Shown piece after piece: positions 45,417 to 54,425 of a DNA stretch of 64,000 nucleotides; positions within the stretch are counted from its first letter, which is position 1, and each line of letters begins with the position of its first letter. The notes below the pieces were generated by a model. It ran no database searches. It had not been told where the DNA came from and worked only from the letters and a program-made list of their open reading frames with translations. A program made the translations under genes and the position numbers. The DNA comes from Natrarchaeobius oligotrophus (GTDB taxonomy: Archaea > Halobacteriota > Halobacteria > Halobacteriales > Natrialbaceae): the NCBI RefSeq assembly GCF_003841465.1, contig NZ_REFZ01000001.1:248001-312000 (forward strand), in the 5' to 3' direction.

Positions 45417-45887
45417 GACAGTATCACATCCCTGACTCTACTTAAGTCCGTATGAAATATCGGACCGATATTCCAAAGGAGAGGCGACAAACGTCAGTTG
45501 TTTATCGTTCTCCGCATTCACAAACGCAGATATTTGAACATACTTGTAGTTATACTGTCACCCGGGAGGCGCAGGTAGCGCCGAACCCGAGCAGGCAGAT
45601 TCCCGCGCCGACGTCCGCATCGGCACCTCGAGGATTCGGCTTGGACCTCCCGAATTCGGCGTCCACGCGTCTTTCATTTCTCCGATCCGATCGCCGTCGA
45701 GATCGGTGCGCACGGACGTCGCGGACGAGCGCCGCCCGAAGCCGGCGAACCGTCGCCGCAGACCGCGTCGGCCGCCGTGACCCTCGAGTCGGCTCCGCCG
45801 CCGCGTCGGACGAGCTGCTGTCCGCCGGCTCCGGGACATCCGCATACCGTTCGCGATTGCACCCGGACGCGGGCCCGATGGCCCGTG
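45417..45887. other. Intergenic region, no gene recognised
   Basis: These 471 nt lie between two minus-strand genes. Apart from the histidine kinase promoter, only Arg- and Ser-rich open frames of low quality occur on either strand. I see no RNA-like hairpin or repeat. A degraded gene is possible, but nothing supports it firmly. Confidence 0.5.
45438..45472 (-). promoter_or_regulatory. Histidine kinase promoter with perfect palindrome
   Basis: The TATA-like CTTAAGTAG on the minus strand (plus 45438-45446) is 22-30 nt before ATG 45416. Upstream of it AATATCGG, A, CCGATATT (45456-45472) is a perfect palindrome with 8-bp arms and a 1-nt centre, a good operator or activator site. Confidence 0.5.
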
Positions 45888-46670
45888 TCAGGAATCGAGT
45901 CGGCGGGATAGCCAGGCCTCCCACGAGACGGTACCGACCGCGCGGTCCGGGCACGTCGCCTCGCCGTTGCGAAACGCGGCGGCAGCGGAGCCCGGGACGG
46001 GAAGTCGGACGATCGGTCGGCCCAGCCCCTTCGCCTCGCGGTATGCACTGGCGAGCTCGCGGACGGTTCGAACCTCGGGGCCGCCGACGGGCGGCACCCG
46101 GCCGGCGGGCTCGAGCGTCGCCCGTTCGCAGATCGCGGCGGCGACCTCCCCCACGTCGACGGGCTGGATCCGGACGGCCGTCGGTAGCGGCCAGATCGGC
46201 AGCCGCGAAACCGTCTCGAGCAACTCGAATGCGAACGAGTGAAACTGCGTGGCGCGAACGATCGTCGAGGGAACCGGACGCTCCTCGACGAGTCGTTCGG
46301 CCTCGCGTTTGTGCTCGTAGTAACTGAGCGGAATCCGGTCGACGCCGACGATCGAGACGTAACAGACGTTCGAGACTCCCTCGGCAGCGGCCGCCTCGAG
46401 GAGCCGTTCGGTTCCGCGGACGTCGACCGCCTCGCTGTCGCCGCGAGGGGCTGACGCCGCGTGGACGACGACGTCGACGCCCTCGAGGGCCTCCGGAAGG
46501 CCGGTTCCGTCGGCCAGGTCGAGTTCGACCCACTCGACGCCGTCGGCAGCCGACCGGGGCGATCGACTGGCTGCGCGAACGTCGTGGCCGGCCTCGACGA
46601 GCCGAGGGCGCAACGCCCGTCCGAGCGTTCCGGTCGCTCCCGTCAACAGCGTTCGCACGGGATCGGACAT
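45888..46670 (-). CDS. NAD(P)-binding protein of the atypical SDR/NmrA type
   Basis: The protein has 260 residues. The Rossmann start VRTLLTGATGTLGRALRP carries the dinucleotide-binding TGATGxxG. LDLADGTGLPEALEGVDVVVHAAS near 50, YVSIVGVDRIPLSYYEHKREAE near 103 (Tyr-Lys region) and RATQFHSFAFELL near 140 are further motifs. It resembles the epimerase or NmrA-like proteins of haloarchaea, which may be enzymes or redox sensors. No operon partner is clear. Confidence 0.85.
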   Translation of the reverse strand: MSDPVRTLLTGATGTLGRALRPRLVEAGHDVRAASRSPRSAADGVEWVELDLADGTGLPEALEGVDVVVHAASAPRGDSEAVDVRGTERLLEAAAAEGVSNVCYVSIVGVDRIPLSYYEHKREAERLVEERPVPSTIVRATQFHSFAFELLETVSRLPIWPLPTAVRIQPVDVGEVAAAICERATLEPAGRVPPVGGPEVRTVRELASAYREAKGLGRPIVRLPVPGSAAAAFRNGEATCPDRAVGTVSWEAWLSRRLDS

Positions 46671-46755
46671 CGCGTACTAGTCGGTTCCGGGGCGACGTAT
46701 CGCTGGTCCCGGATCCGTCTGGAGGATTTAAGTCGACTGCGGCGAGCGTTCCCGT

Positions 46756-47439
46756 ATGAAACGCGTCGGGCTGACTCTCGATGCCGCTGGACGCGAAGCC
46801 GAGATCCACCCGATGTACGACGTGCTCGTCGGCGCGACCGAAGTCGAGCGAGCGACCGCGATGCACTGGAACGTCGCCGGAGACGAACTCGGGATCGTGC
46901 ACTACGTCGAGGGAGATATCGAGACGTTTCGGGAGCACCTCGAGCGGATACCGGAGGTCCTCGATTACGCGCTCGCGCCGGCGGGGAGCGACGCCTTCTA
47001 CGCGTACGTCAGGGACGCGACGACGGAACCGCTCCGGGAACTGATCGACGCCGTCTCGCGGAGTCCGGTCGTGGTCGTTCCGCCCGTCGAGTACGGCGAC
47101 GGCGTGGTCTCGTGTACGGTGTTCGGTCCCGCAGCGGAGATCCAGACGGCCCTCGACGACGTTCCGGAGCCGGTCGAGGCGACCGTCACGGCGGTCGGCG
47201 GTATGACAGCCGTCCCCGGCGTGCTCGAGTCGGTACTCACCGACCGCCAGCGCGAGGCGCTCGAGGCCGCGCTCTCGCTTGGATACTACGCGGTCCCCCG
47301 CGAGGCGAGCCACGAGGACGTCGCGGAGGAGATCGGGTGTGCGCCGAGTACCGCCGCCGAACACCTTCGAAAGGGCGAATCCAGGGTGATCCGGTCGGCG
47401 CTCGCCGAACCGCCGTCGCGCCGCGGCGGTCGCCGGTGA
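46756..47439 (+). CDS. Bacterio-opsin activator-type HTH regulator
   Basis: The protein has 227 residues. The N-terminal 150 residues form an alpha/beta sensor-like domain (RVGLTLDAAGREAEIHPMYD, ATAMHWNVAGDELGIVHYVEGD). The C-terminal HTH_10 domain, LTDRQREALEAALSLGYY, then REASHEDVAEEIGCAPSTAAEHLRKGE, is the Bat-type DNA-binding helix-turn-helix. Haloarchaea hold many such regulators and their targets are mostly unknown. Confidence 0.9.
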   Translation: MKRVGLTLDAAGREAEIHPMYDVLVGATEVERATAMHWNVAGDELGIVHYVEGDIETFREHLERIPEVLDYALAPAGSDAFYAYVRDATTEPLRELIDAVSRSPVVVVPPVEYGDGVVSCTVFGPAAEIQTALDDVPEPVEATVTAVGGMTAVPGVLESVLTDRQREALEAALSLGYYAVPREASHEDVAEEIGCAPSTAAEHLRKGESRVIRSALAEPPSRRGGRR

Positions 47440-47494
47440 GTGCGCCGCTCGACCGATATACCCTTAATCACCTAAAATGACCTTGCGGATACGC

Positions 47495-47500
47495 TTTTAC
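47495..47500 (+). promoter_or_regulatory. TATA element for the Nudix gene
   Basis: TTTTAC lies 27-32 nt before ATG 47527; further AT-rich sequence (CTTAATCACCTAAAATGA) precedes it. Confidence 0.5.
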
Positions 47501-47526
47501 GTGGCGACGGTGTGAGACTAAGTATC

Positions 47527-47985
47527 ATGGGAGACGTCACGTACGTCCGGAAAGCGTGCGCCTACGTCACTCGAGGGACGGGCGAGTTGCTCGTCTTCGA
47601 GGGGCCGGGCCACGACGGCTTGCAGATCCCAAAGGGGACGCTCGAGCCGGGAGAGTCGCCGAGGGAGGGGCTGTTTCGCGAGGTGTGCGAAGAGAGCGGA
47701 CTCGCAACGTTGAGCGCGACGCGTCACCTGTCGACCGACGTCTGGACCAGGCGTCGCCGCCCGCCCAAACGCTACGTTCGGAACTTCTTTCACTCGAGGG
47801 TTCACGAACCGCGCGATCGGTGGATCCACACGGTGACCGACGGCGGCGACGAAGACGGTTCCGAGTTCGAACTGTTCTGGATCGATCCGTCGACGCCGCG
47901 GGAGTTCGCTCTCGACCTCGACGACTACGTTCACCTGCTCCCGGCGGCCGACGCCGCGGACGAACTCGCGACGGCGTCGGACTGA
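47527..47985 (+). CDS. Nudix hydrolase
   Basis: The protein has 152 residues from MGDVTYVRKACAYVTRGTGE. The Nudix box GTLEPGESPREGLFREVCEESGL is complete (G-x5-E-x7-RE-x-x-EE-x-G-L), and metal-binding Glu residues are all present. The C-terminal part holds RRPPKRYVRNFFHSRVHEP. The substrate class (nucleoside diphosphate or other) cannot be told. Start: an upstream ATG (47512) adds MRLSI, but the TATA box favours 47527. Confidence 0.88.
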   Translation: MGDVTYVRKACAYVTRGTGELLVFEGPGHDGLQIPKGTLEPGESPREGLFREVCEESGLATLSATRHLSTDVWTRRRRPPKRYVRNFFHSRVHEPRDRWIHTVTDGGDEDGSEFELFWIDPSTPREFALDLDDYVHLLPAADAADELATASD

Positions 47986-48006
47986 GTTCGTTGCGACCGC
48001 CTCCGA

Positions 48007-49449
48007 CTATTCCGAGAGCGCCCGTTCGACCGCCGTCGCGACGCTTCGAGCCTTCTCGGCCAGGTTCTCGGCGACGAGTTCGTCCGCGACTGCGGCCTCG
48101 AGTTCCGCCCGATCGACGATTTCGACGGTTCCGTCCGGTCGCTTGATCACGTCCACGTAGAGGTCGACGTACCGGATCGTCTCGGGGAACAGTTCGACGG
48201 GCGTACAGACGTTGACGTACGTCCCCTTCGCGGAGCCGTCGGCGCTCCGGTAGGTCGTCGGGTACCACCAGCGGCCCTCGCGAAACTTGGTCACCGCGAC
48301 GTCGCCGTCCTCCTTCGGAACGTCGAGCGCGTCGTACGTCCCGCCGCCGCGCATCGACCGCTCGAGGGTGATCCGGCCGTCCGGATCCCGATCGGTGACG
48401 TCGCCGTACCCGAGCGAGATCAGCCGGCCGTCGGGTTTGCCGTGGCCGATCTCGAGGCGGTCGCCGGTCGTCGGCCCGAACTGACGCGAGACGGCGTCGA
48501 ACGGAAAGTCGTCGGATCCGTCGGACACCGGGGCGGCGTCGGCGGAGCCACACACCGCCTCGGCGAAGTCGACGGCGGCGCTCGCGGCCCGATCGGCCGC
48601 CTTCGTCCGGTGGTGGCCCGGCATCGTCGTTTCGACGGCGCGCCGCGCGTCGTCGAGCGCGAAGCGAGACTCGCGGCCGAACCAGAGCCACGCCGTCCGA
48701 CCCGGTGCGACGAGGCGAGCCGGTTCGGACGGCGCCTCCGGCGCGTCCTCGAGCGCCGACTCGAGTTCCTCGGCTCGCTCGACGGCTCGCTCGAGCGCGC
48801 GTCCCATCGTCTCGAGGTCCGCGTCGGTCGCCGCGGATCGCCAGCGCAGCCCCCAGCCGGACGGAACGTCGGTCGAGAGCAGGTCGGTCATGCCGACGAG
48901 TTCGTCGGCGCGCTCGCCCCGGAGCGCCGCCGAGACGCCGGTCCGGTCGCGCGAGAGAAAACAGAGGCCGCTCTCGACCTCGAGCGTCGGCTCGACCAGC
49001 GGCCGATCGTCGTCCCACGGCGGCGCGGGTTCGCGAACCTGCACCCGGTACCGGTCGCCCTCGTCGACGTAGCCGTCGACGTCGTCGTACCGGAGATAGC
49101 CGCGCCGACCGCCGCCGAGGTCGACCGCGGCGCCGCTGCCGCCGGCCGCCTCGAGCACCTCGGCGTCGAAGACCGCCCCACGTGGAGCGTCCGCCGTCCA
49201 CCGGAAGGTGTCGACGCCGACGTTCTCGAGTTCGTCCGCGACCGACTCGACCGCGTCGGGAGCGCCGGAGACCTCGAGCCCCTGGCGGTCGCGGGTCGTC
49301 TCGATCCGGACGTCGGCCGGGACCGACTCGAACGACCGATCGAACCGCTCGCGGATCGGTTCGGAGGCCTGGACCGTCTCGAAGCCGTTCTCCTCGATCC
49401 AGCGGGTGATCGCCGTGGCGTAGATGCCCCGGATTCGAACGGTCGTCAT
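48007..49449 (-). CDS. Probable ribonuclease FAU-1 (DUF402/S1-like)
   Basis: The protein has 480 residues from MTTVRIRGIYATAITRWIEE. The order fits FAU-1: an N-terminal S1/RNA-binding region (ETVQASEPIRERF, GAVFDAEVLE), a middle part, and a C-terminal DUF402 domain with YDALDVPKEDGDVAVTKFREGRWWYPTTY and FPETIRYVDLYVDV. FAU-1 of Pyrococcus is an AU-rich RNA-binding RNase, and relatives are annotated as RNase E/G-like. It overlaps the upstream DUF7532 gene by four bases, so translation is likely coupled. Confidence 0.85.
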   Translation of the reverse strand: MTTVRIRGIYATAITRWIEENGFETVQASEPIRERFDRSFESVPADVRIETTRDRQGLEVSGAPDAVESVADELENVGVDTFRWTADAPRGAVFDAEVLEAAGGSGAAVDLGGGRRGYLRYDDVDGYVDEGDRYRVQVREPAPPWDDDRPLVEPTLEVESGLCFLSRDRTGVSAALRGERADELVGMTDLLSTDVPSGWGLRWRSAATDADLETMGRALERAVERAEELESALEDAPEAPSEPARLVAPGRTAWLWFGRESRFALDDARRAVETTMPGHHRTKAADRAASAAVDFAEAVCGSADAAPVSDGSDDFPFDAVSRQFGPTTGDRLEIGHGKPDGRLISLGYGDVTDRDPDGRITLERSMRGGGTYDALDVPKEDGDVAVTKFREGRWWYPTTYRSADGSAKGTYVNVCTPVELFPETIRYVDLYVDVIKRPDGTVEIVDRAELEAAVADELVAENLAEKARSVATAVERALSE

Positions 49450-49820
49450 AGGAGGTCGCGGTCGGGCGCGAACCTGACCCTGTCGTGGATCGTCGGCCCG
49501 AGCGTCAGTTCCACGGTGTCGTTGGACAGCAGCCGGCCGTCCTCGACGTAGACCCCCCACGTGTCGAACCGGAGCCAGCCGCGCATCTCGTCCGCGTGGG
49601 TCGTCAGGTCGAGCGACTCGACGGCGTGTTTCGGATACGTCGCGCTCGAGTGGGCCATCTCCATGTCGGAGTAGACCGTCTCGCGTTCGTCGAAAAAGGC
49701 CTCGAGCGCAGCCGCGTCCTCCTCGACGGCCTCGACGACCGCCCGCGAGGCGGCCCGGAGCTCCTCCGTCTCCAGACCGACGTCGCGAAGCGCCCGCTGA
49801 GTTCGCTGGTCGAAGTGCAT
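49446..49820 (-). CDS. DUF7532 family protein
   Basis: The protein has 124 residues. A helical N-terminus (TQRALRDVGLETEELRAASRAV and EAFFDERETVYSDMEMAHS) precedes a beta-rich C-terminus (GWLRFDTWGVYVEDGR, TVELTLGPTIHDRVRF). It is conserved in haloarchaea, usually next to the FAU-1 gene; a joint function in RNA metabolism is an inference from that linkage. Its stop overlaps the FAU-1 start (4 nt). Confidence 0.78.
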   Translation of the reverse strand: MHFDQRTQRALRDVGLETEELRAASRAVVEAVEEDAAALEAFFDERETVYSDMEMAHSSATYPKHAVESLDLTTHADEMRGWLRFDTWGVYVEDGRLLSNDTVELTLGPTIHDRVRFAPDRDLL

Positions 49821-49974
49821 ACGCCCACGTTGGAGCGGGGCCCCTTTGTGGATTCCGAGTCGACTCGAGCGGACGCGAGCGGCGGTTCGAAACGCGAGGA
49901 TCGGCGTCGGAGCGGGGACTCGTTCACGCTCGCGACGGCGAACGCTTACCGGTCAGGAGACCGTACCGGTTCGC

Positions 49975-50982
49975 ATGAAACGCAGGCGGGACCCCGTCGA
50001 GCGTGCCGACAAGGAGTCGACCGACCTCTACGACGTCTCGACGTGGGAGCCGCGATCCGCGCTGGATCTATTCGCGTACGCCATCTACAGCGCCATCAGC
50101 TACGGCTTTCGCGCCATCGTGCTCGCGGTCGCGCTCGCGATCACCCTCCTGTTGCTCGTCCAGCCGGCGATCCTCGTCGCGGAGCGGCCGCTGCTGGGAA
50201 TCTTCTTCGGACTGTCGGTCGTTCCGGCGGCGCTGCTCGCCGGATTCATCTGGTACACGGACATCACCTCGAACGAACCGCTTGGACTGCTCGTGGCGAC
50301 GTTCGTACTGGCAGTGCTGTTCGCGACGTTCGCCGCGGTGGTCAACTCCGTCACCCGGCCCTGGTTCGAGGCGATCCCGATCGTGGGAACGGTGCTCTTT
50401 TTCTTCCTGATCGTCGGTCCCGTCGAGGAGGCCGTGAAACTGCTCGCCGTGCGGGTCTTCGCCTACAGGAGCGACACGTTCGACGCGGTCATCGACGGCG
50501 CGGTGTACGGAGCGATCGCCGGTCTCGGGTTCGCCGCGATCGAAAACGCCATCTACATCGCCGGAACGGTCGCGGAGGCCCAGGCGGGCGTGTTCACCGC
50601 GGCGACCGGCATCGCGACGGTTCGCGCGCTCGTCGGTCCCGGACACGTCATCTACTCCGCGATCGCGGGCTACTACCTCGGACTCGCGAAGTTCAATCCG
50701 CAGTACGCCGGTCCGCTGGTCGTCAAAGGATTACTGGTCGCTTCCATCGTTCACGCGATCTACAATACGACGGTCGGGATCGTCCCGGGCGCAGTCGCCT
50801 CGCTGTATCCCGTCTCCCCGGAGCTCGCCTTCGTCGGGTACGTGATCGCGTTCGACCTCGCGATCGGCTACTACCTCTACCGGAAGATCGCGCGCTACCG
50901 CAGAACCTACAGCGCGGTCAGAGACGACCTGGACGAGCCGGGGTTGCCGGAGGAAACCGAGTTCGATCCGCCGATGCGGTGA
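49975..50982 (+). CDS. PrsW family intramembrane metalloprotease
   Basis: The protein has 335 residues from MKRRRDPVERADKESTDLY. Eight or so membrane segments are visible. The PrsW signatures appear: GPVEEAVKLLAVRVFAY near 150 (Glu-Glu), GLGFAAIENAIYIAG near 184 (Glu), GPGHVIYSAIAGYYLG near 223 (His) and SIVHAIYN near 258 (His). These belong to the CPBP/PrsW-type proteases that cut membrane anti-sigma-like proteins or process anchored proteins. The target here is unknown. The upstream in-frame ATG (49846) adds an Arg-rich part and is rejected. Confidence 0.9.
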   Translation: MKRRRDPVERADKESTDLYDVSTWEPRSALDLFAYAIYSAISYGFRAIVLAVALAITLLLLVQPAILVAERPLLGIFFGLSVVPAALLAGFIWYTDITSNEPLGLLVATFVLAVLFATFAAVVNSVTRPWFEAIPIVGTVLFFFLIVGPVEEAVKLLAVRVFAYRSDTFDAVIDGAVYGAIAGLGFAAIENAIYIAGTVAEAQAGVFTAATGIATVRALVGPGHVIYSAIAGYYLGLAKFNPQYAGPLVVKGLLVASIVHAIYNTTVGIVPGAVASLYPVSPELAFVGYVIAFDLAIGYYLYRKIARYRRTYSAVRDDLDEPGLPEETEFDPPMR

Positions 50983-51193
50983 TCGGCGACGCTCGCGGTC
51001 GCTCGAGCGTTCGTCGGAACGGACTGGCCTTTCGTCGATCGGCTGAGAACGCCCGGGGAGACGTTGGCAACGGTTGGATGACCGGTAACGTGTTTACCCC
51101 CCCACTCCCCGAGCAAGTAGAGACACGGGCCCCAGGATATTAACATTTTCCAACGTTTCTGGCACCGATCGAGACAGCTACTGGACAACCCCG
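50983..51193. other. Convergent intergenic region with C-tract
   Basis: This stretch lies between the ends of prsW and the MATE gene. It contains a C-rich run (51097-51110) after GTTTA, and an AT-rich run ATTAACATTTTCC near 51138-51151 that could act in termination. No gene is visible. Confidence 0.4.
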
Positions 51194-52588
51194 TTACTCG
51201 TCTCCACTGGCGCTCCCGCGCTCGCGCATCATCGACGCACCGCGCTCGAGCCAGTTTCGTCGGAGGTAGACGCCGCCGACGACGACGTTCCGCCAGGCGA
51301 AGTCCGCCACGATAGCGACGTAGGCGGCGACGACGCCGTACCCGAAGTGGACGCCGAAGACGTACGTGATGCCGAGGAAGAAAAACAGCGCGCCCGTGAC
51401 CTTGGCCACGAACGGCGGACGGCTCTCGCTCCCGCCGCGGAGCGAACCCGCGAGGACGACGTAACAGGCGATGAGCACCGTCGAGACGGCGTACGCTCGA
51501 GCGAAGTCGACGGCGTAGTCGATGGTCTCGGGATCTCGGGTGAACGCGAGGACGATCCACTCCGCCCCGACGAACAGGACGGCTCCGAGCCCGCCGACGG
51601 TGACGACCGCGAGTGCGGCCGCCGCGAGGCCGTCGAAAAACGCGTCGTCCGGCTTTCCCTGGCCGAGCGACTGACCGCTGATGATGTTCGCGGCGACGCC
51701 GTAACCGCGGGCGAGCGGCGAGGAGACCTGCTGGTACACTCGCCGCCCGATGTGGTAGGCGGCGTTGACCTCGGTGCCGAACGCGAGCAGGATCGCGTTG
51801 AACGGAAACTCGGCGACGAGTTCGGTGATCCCCTCCGAAACGCGCGGTGCGCTGATGACGATCAACTGCTTCGCGATGACGAACCGACGAGGGCGAACGA
51901 ACGCGAGCTCCGATCGGGGGCTGTGGATGACGGCGAGAAACGTCGCCGCAGCGAGCAGATCGGAAAACGCCGTCGCGACGGCGATGCCGACGATCGAGAG
52001 GTCGGGAAACGGCCCCACGCCGAGCGCCAGGCAGACCGTGAGAACGATGTTGAGGGCGTTCGCTCCCGCGTTGACGTACATCGGGGTGCGCGTATCGCCG
52101 GTCCCCTGGATCGCTCGCGCGGCGATCATCGTCACGTGAAACGCCGGCGCGGAGATCATGATCACAGCGAGGTAGAGCCCGCCGAGCCGGACGGTCTCTC
52201 GCTCCGCGCCGAGGATCTCGAGCGCCCAGTAGCTGCCGACGAGCCCGAAGACGACGAACGGAACCGCCGCGATCAGTCCGAGGACGAGCGCCTGCGTCAC
52301 GGCCTCGTTGCGGTTTGCCTCGTCGCCGCTTCCCGTATCCTGACTCGAGAGGGCGATCGCCCCGTCGCCGATCCCCAGTCCGAGCCACAGCGGCAGACGG
52401 CCGTAGATGTCCGCGAGCCCCACCGCGGCGACGGCGGCGGGCGAAAACAGCCCCGCGACGACGATGTCCGTCGTCCGCATCAGCGTCCGGAGCACCTGCT
52501 CGGCCATGACGGGCCACGAGAGATCGAAGACCCGCCGCCAGACGGCGATCGTGCGCGCCCGAAGCGACGGATCGTCGGGAAGAGTCAC
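51194..52588 (-). CDS. MATE family efflux transporter
   Basis: The protein has 464 residues with twelve predicted membrane segments in two halves. The MatE pattern is seen in SWPVMAEQVLRTLMRTTDIV, GLADIYGRLPLWLGLG, ARAIQGTGDTRTPMYVN (first half) and IISGQSLGQGKPDDAF with GSLRGGSESRPPF (second half). MATE proteins export cationic drugs or metabolites by Na+ or H+ exchange. No regulator is directly adjacent. Confidence 0.92.
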   Translation of the reverse strand: MTLPDDPSLRARTIAVWRRVFDLSWPVMAEQVLRTLMRTTDIVVAGLFSPAAVAAVGLADIYGRLPLWLGLGIGDGAIALSSQDTGSGDEANRNEAVTQALVLGLIAAVPFVVFGLVGSYWALEILGAERETVRLGGLYLAVIMISAPAFHVTMIAARAIQGTGDTRTPMYVNAGANALNIVLTVCLALGVGPFPDLSIVGIAVATAFSDLLAAATFLAVIHSPRSELAFVRPRRFVIAKQLIVISAPRVSEGITELVAEFPFNAILLAFGTEVNAAYHIGRRVYQQVSSPLARGYGVAANIISGQSLGQGKPDDAFFDGLAAAALAVVTVGGLGAVLFVGAEWIVLAFTRDPETIDYAVDFARAYAVSTVLIACYVVLAGSLRGGSESRPPFVAKVTGALFFFLGITYVFGVHFGYGVVAAYVAIVADFAWRNVVVGGVYLRRNWLERGASMMRERGSASGDE

Positions 52589-52745
52589 CGGACGACGATA
52601 CGGTCGTCCGCCGTTTGTACCTTGAGAAAGCGGTCAGCTGGACCCGGCGGACGTCGCGACGGGCCGACGACGAGAGAGCGACGATTCGGTCGTCCGGCGG
52701 AGAGATAACCAGAAGGCACTTTTCGACCGCGCCTGGAGGCTCAGT

Positions 52746-53153
52746 ATGAAGCGCCGGACCCTCCTCACGGCGTTCGGTTGCGTCGCGGTCGGTATCCCGG
52801 GCTGTCTCGCCGGCGAGAGCGACGAGGATCACCCGCCCGAGTGTCCGACCACGCACACCGTCTCGGTCGTCGCCGTCGAGAACGTCTCCGGCGGCGAATC
52901 CGTTTACGACGCCGAATCCGACGGATTTACCGAGGTCGAAACGATCGCAGAGGCGCTCGAGACGGCGGACGCGGTCGTCGAAGACGGCGACGCGGTCGAC
53001 GCCTACGACCTCTCGTACGATTCGGACGACGTCCTCGCCAGAAACGGCACGACGACCGAAAACAACGACGTCCAGGATCGCCTCTCGGAGTTTCCGTTCG
53101 TCGAGTACGAGGATCGAACGTACCACCTCGCCTGGGAGGAAGTCGTCTGCTGA
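52746..53153 (+). CDS. Putative lipoprotein
   Basis: The protein has 135 residues. MKRRTLLTAFGCVAVGIPGC has a KRRTLLT Tat-like pair and a lipobox GIPGC with Cys at residue 20, so it is likely exported and lipid-anchored. The mature part is acidic, with DHPPECPTTHTVSVVAVENV, repeated AESDG-type acidic segments and a C-terminal EYEDRTYHLAWEEVVC. Two later cysteines could form a disulfide. I do not recognise the family. Confidence 0.7.
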   Translation: MKRRTLLTAFGCVAVGIPGCLAGESDEDHPPECPTTHTVSVVAVENVSGGESVYDAESDGFTEVETIAEALETADAVVEDGDAVDAYDLSYDSDDVLARNGTTTENNDVQDRLSEFPFVEYEDRTYHLAWEEVVC

Positions 53154-53305
53154 TCGCCCGCCACGGCTCGGGGCGGGTACGCGAGCGGTCGGTTGATGCG
53201 GAGTCGCGGGTCGACTCGAGGTCGGGCGGAATCCGTCTCGATCGACCGATGACCGTCGAGGCGACCTGCCGTCGGCCGATCGCGCAGTCGCAATAATGAA
53301 GTACC

Positions 53306-54364
53306 GTGCATCGTAGACGAGGACACGACGAACGGGGATTCGGGGGGATCACCGAAAGCGGAGAACGGGTGGCGCTCGAGACGATTCCGTTACACTCGAC
53401 GAATCTCCTCACCGTCCTCGACGAAAACGGCATCATTCAGTACGAGAGCCCCTCGATCGAACGCATTTACGGGTTCGACCAGAACGACCTCGTCGGCGAA
53501 CAGGTCGCGGACTACTTCCACCCGGAGGATCGCGACCGGATCGTCGAGGCGTTCCAGCTCGTCGTCGCCAGCGAGGAGTACGCGGTCGAGGCCGTCGAGT
53601 ACCGACACGAGCGAGCCGACGGAACGTACTGCTGGGTCGAATCGATCGCCTCCGCGAATCCGACGCCCGACGGGTTCTACGTCGTCAACACGCGCGATAT
53701 CTCCGACCAGCGCGAGCGGGAAGCGGAGTTGAGACGCAAGAACGAACGACTGTTGGAGTTCGCGAAGATCGTCTCACACGACCTGCGAAATCCGCTCAAC
53801 GTCGCTCAGGGGTCGACCGAACTGGCGCGAACGGAGTGCGAGAGCGAGCACCTCGACGCGATCGAATGGGCACACGACCGCATGGAGGTGCTGATCGACG
53901 ATATTCTGACGCTCGCTCGGACTGGAAATCAGATCGACGATCTCGAACCGGTCTCTCTCGCGGCGCTGACCCGCGAGTGCTGGCGACAGGTGATGACGAA
54001 CGACGCGACGCTCGTCGTCGAAACCGAGCGGACGATCCGCGCCGATCCGTACCGGCTGCAGCAGTTGTTGGAAAATCTCGTTCGAAACGCGATCGAACAC
54101 GGCGGTCGTCGAACGACGGTCACCGTAGGCGACCTTCCGAATCGAGACGGGTTTTACGTCGCGGACGACGGGCAGGGGATCCCGAAGTCGGCGCGAAACG
54201 CCGTCTTCGAAACCGGCTACTCGACGTCCGAGAACGGAGCCGGCCTCGGACTGCGCATCGTCGAGCAGATCGCTCTCACACACGGGTGGGATATTTCGCT
54301 GACCGAAAGCGACGCGGGCGGCGCACGGTTCGAATTCACCGGCGTCGAGTTCGACCGGTCGTAG
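53306..54364 (+). CDS. PAS-domain sensor histidine kinase
   Basis: The protein has 352 residues. It starts at GTG 53306; no better ATG occurs before the PAS domain. PAS: LTVLDENGIIQYESPSIERIYG, GEQVADYFHPEDRDRI and YVVNTRDISDQR, residues about 35-135. H-box: VSHDLRNPLNVAQG near 155-168. ATPase: LENLVRNAIEHGG near 255, DDGQGIPKSARN near 291 and GAGLGLRIVEQI near 313. There is no membrane segment, so it senses a soluble or cytoplasmic cue. Its partner response regulator is not in the window. Confidence 0.88.
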   Translation: MHRRRGHDERGFGGITESGERVALETIPLHSTNLLTVLDENGIIQYESPSIERIYGFDQNDLVGEQVADYFHPEDRDRIVEAFQLVVASEEYAVEAVEYRHERADGTYCWVESIASANPTPDGFYVVNTRDISDQREREAELRRKNERLLEFAKIVSHDLRNPLNVAQGSTELARTECESEHLDAIEWAHDRMEVLIDDILTLARTGNQIDDLEPVSLAALTRECWRQVMTNDATLVVETERTIRADPYRLQQLLENLVRNAIEHGGRRTTVTVGDLPNRDGFYVADDGQGIPKSARNAVFETGYSTSENGAGLGLRIVEQIALTHGWDISLTESDAGGARFEFTGVEFDRS

Positions 54365-54425
54365 GCGTCTCGCGTTCGTCAGTTCGAGCGCTCGTCGGCA
54401 ACGCACGACGGTCGAAACTCGCGCA

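Noticed and set aside
51094-51110. C-rich tract after GTTTA as an origin or regulatory repeat
   Set aside because: It occurs once, between two gene ends, and has no partner repeat.
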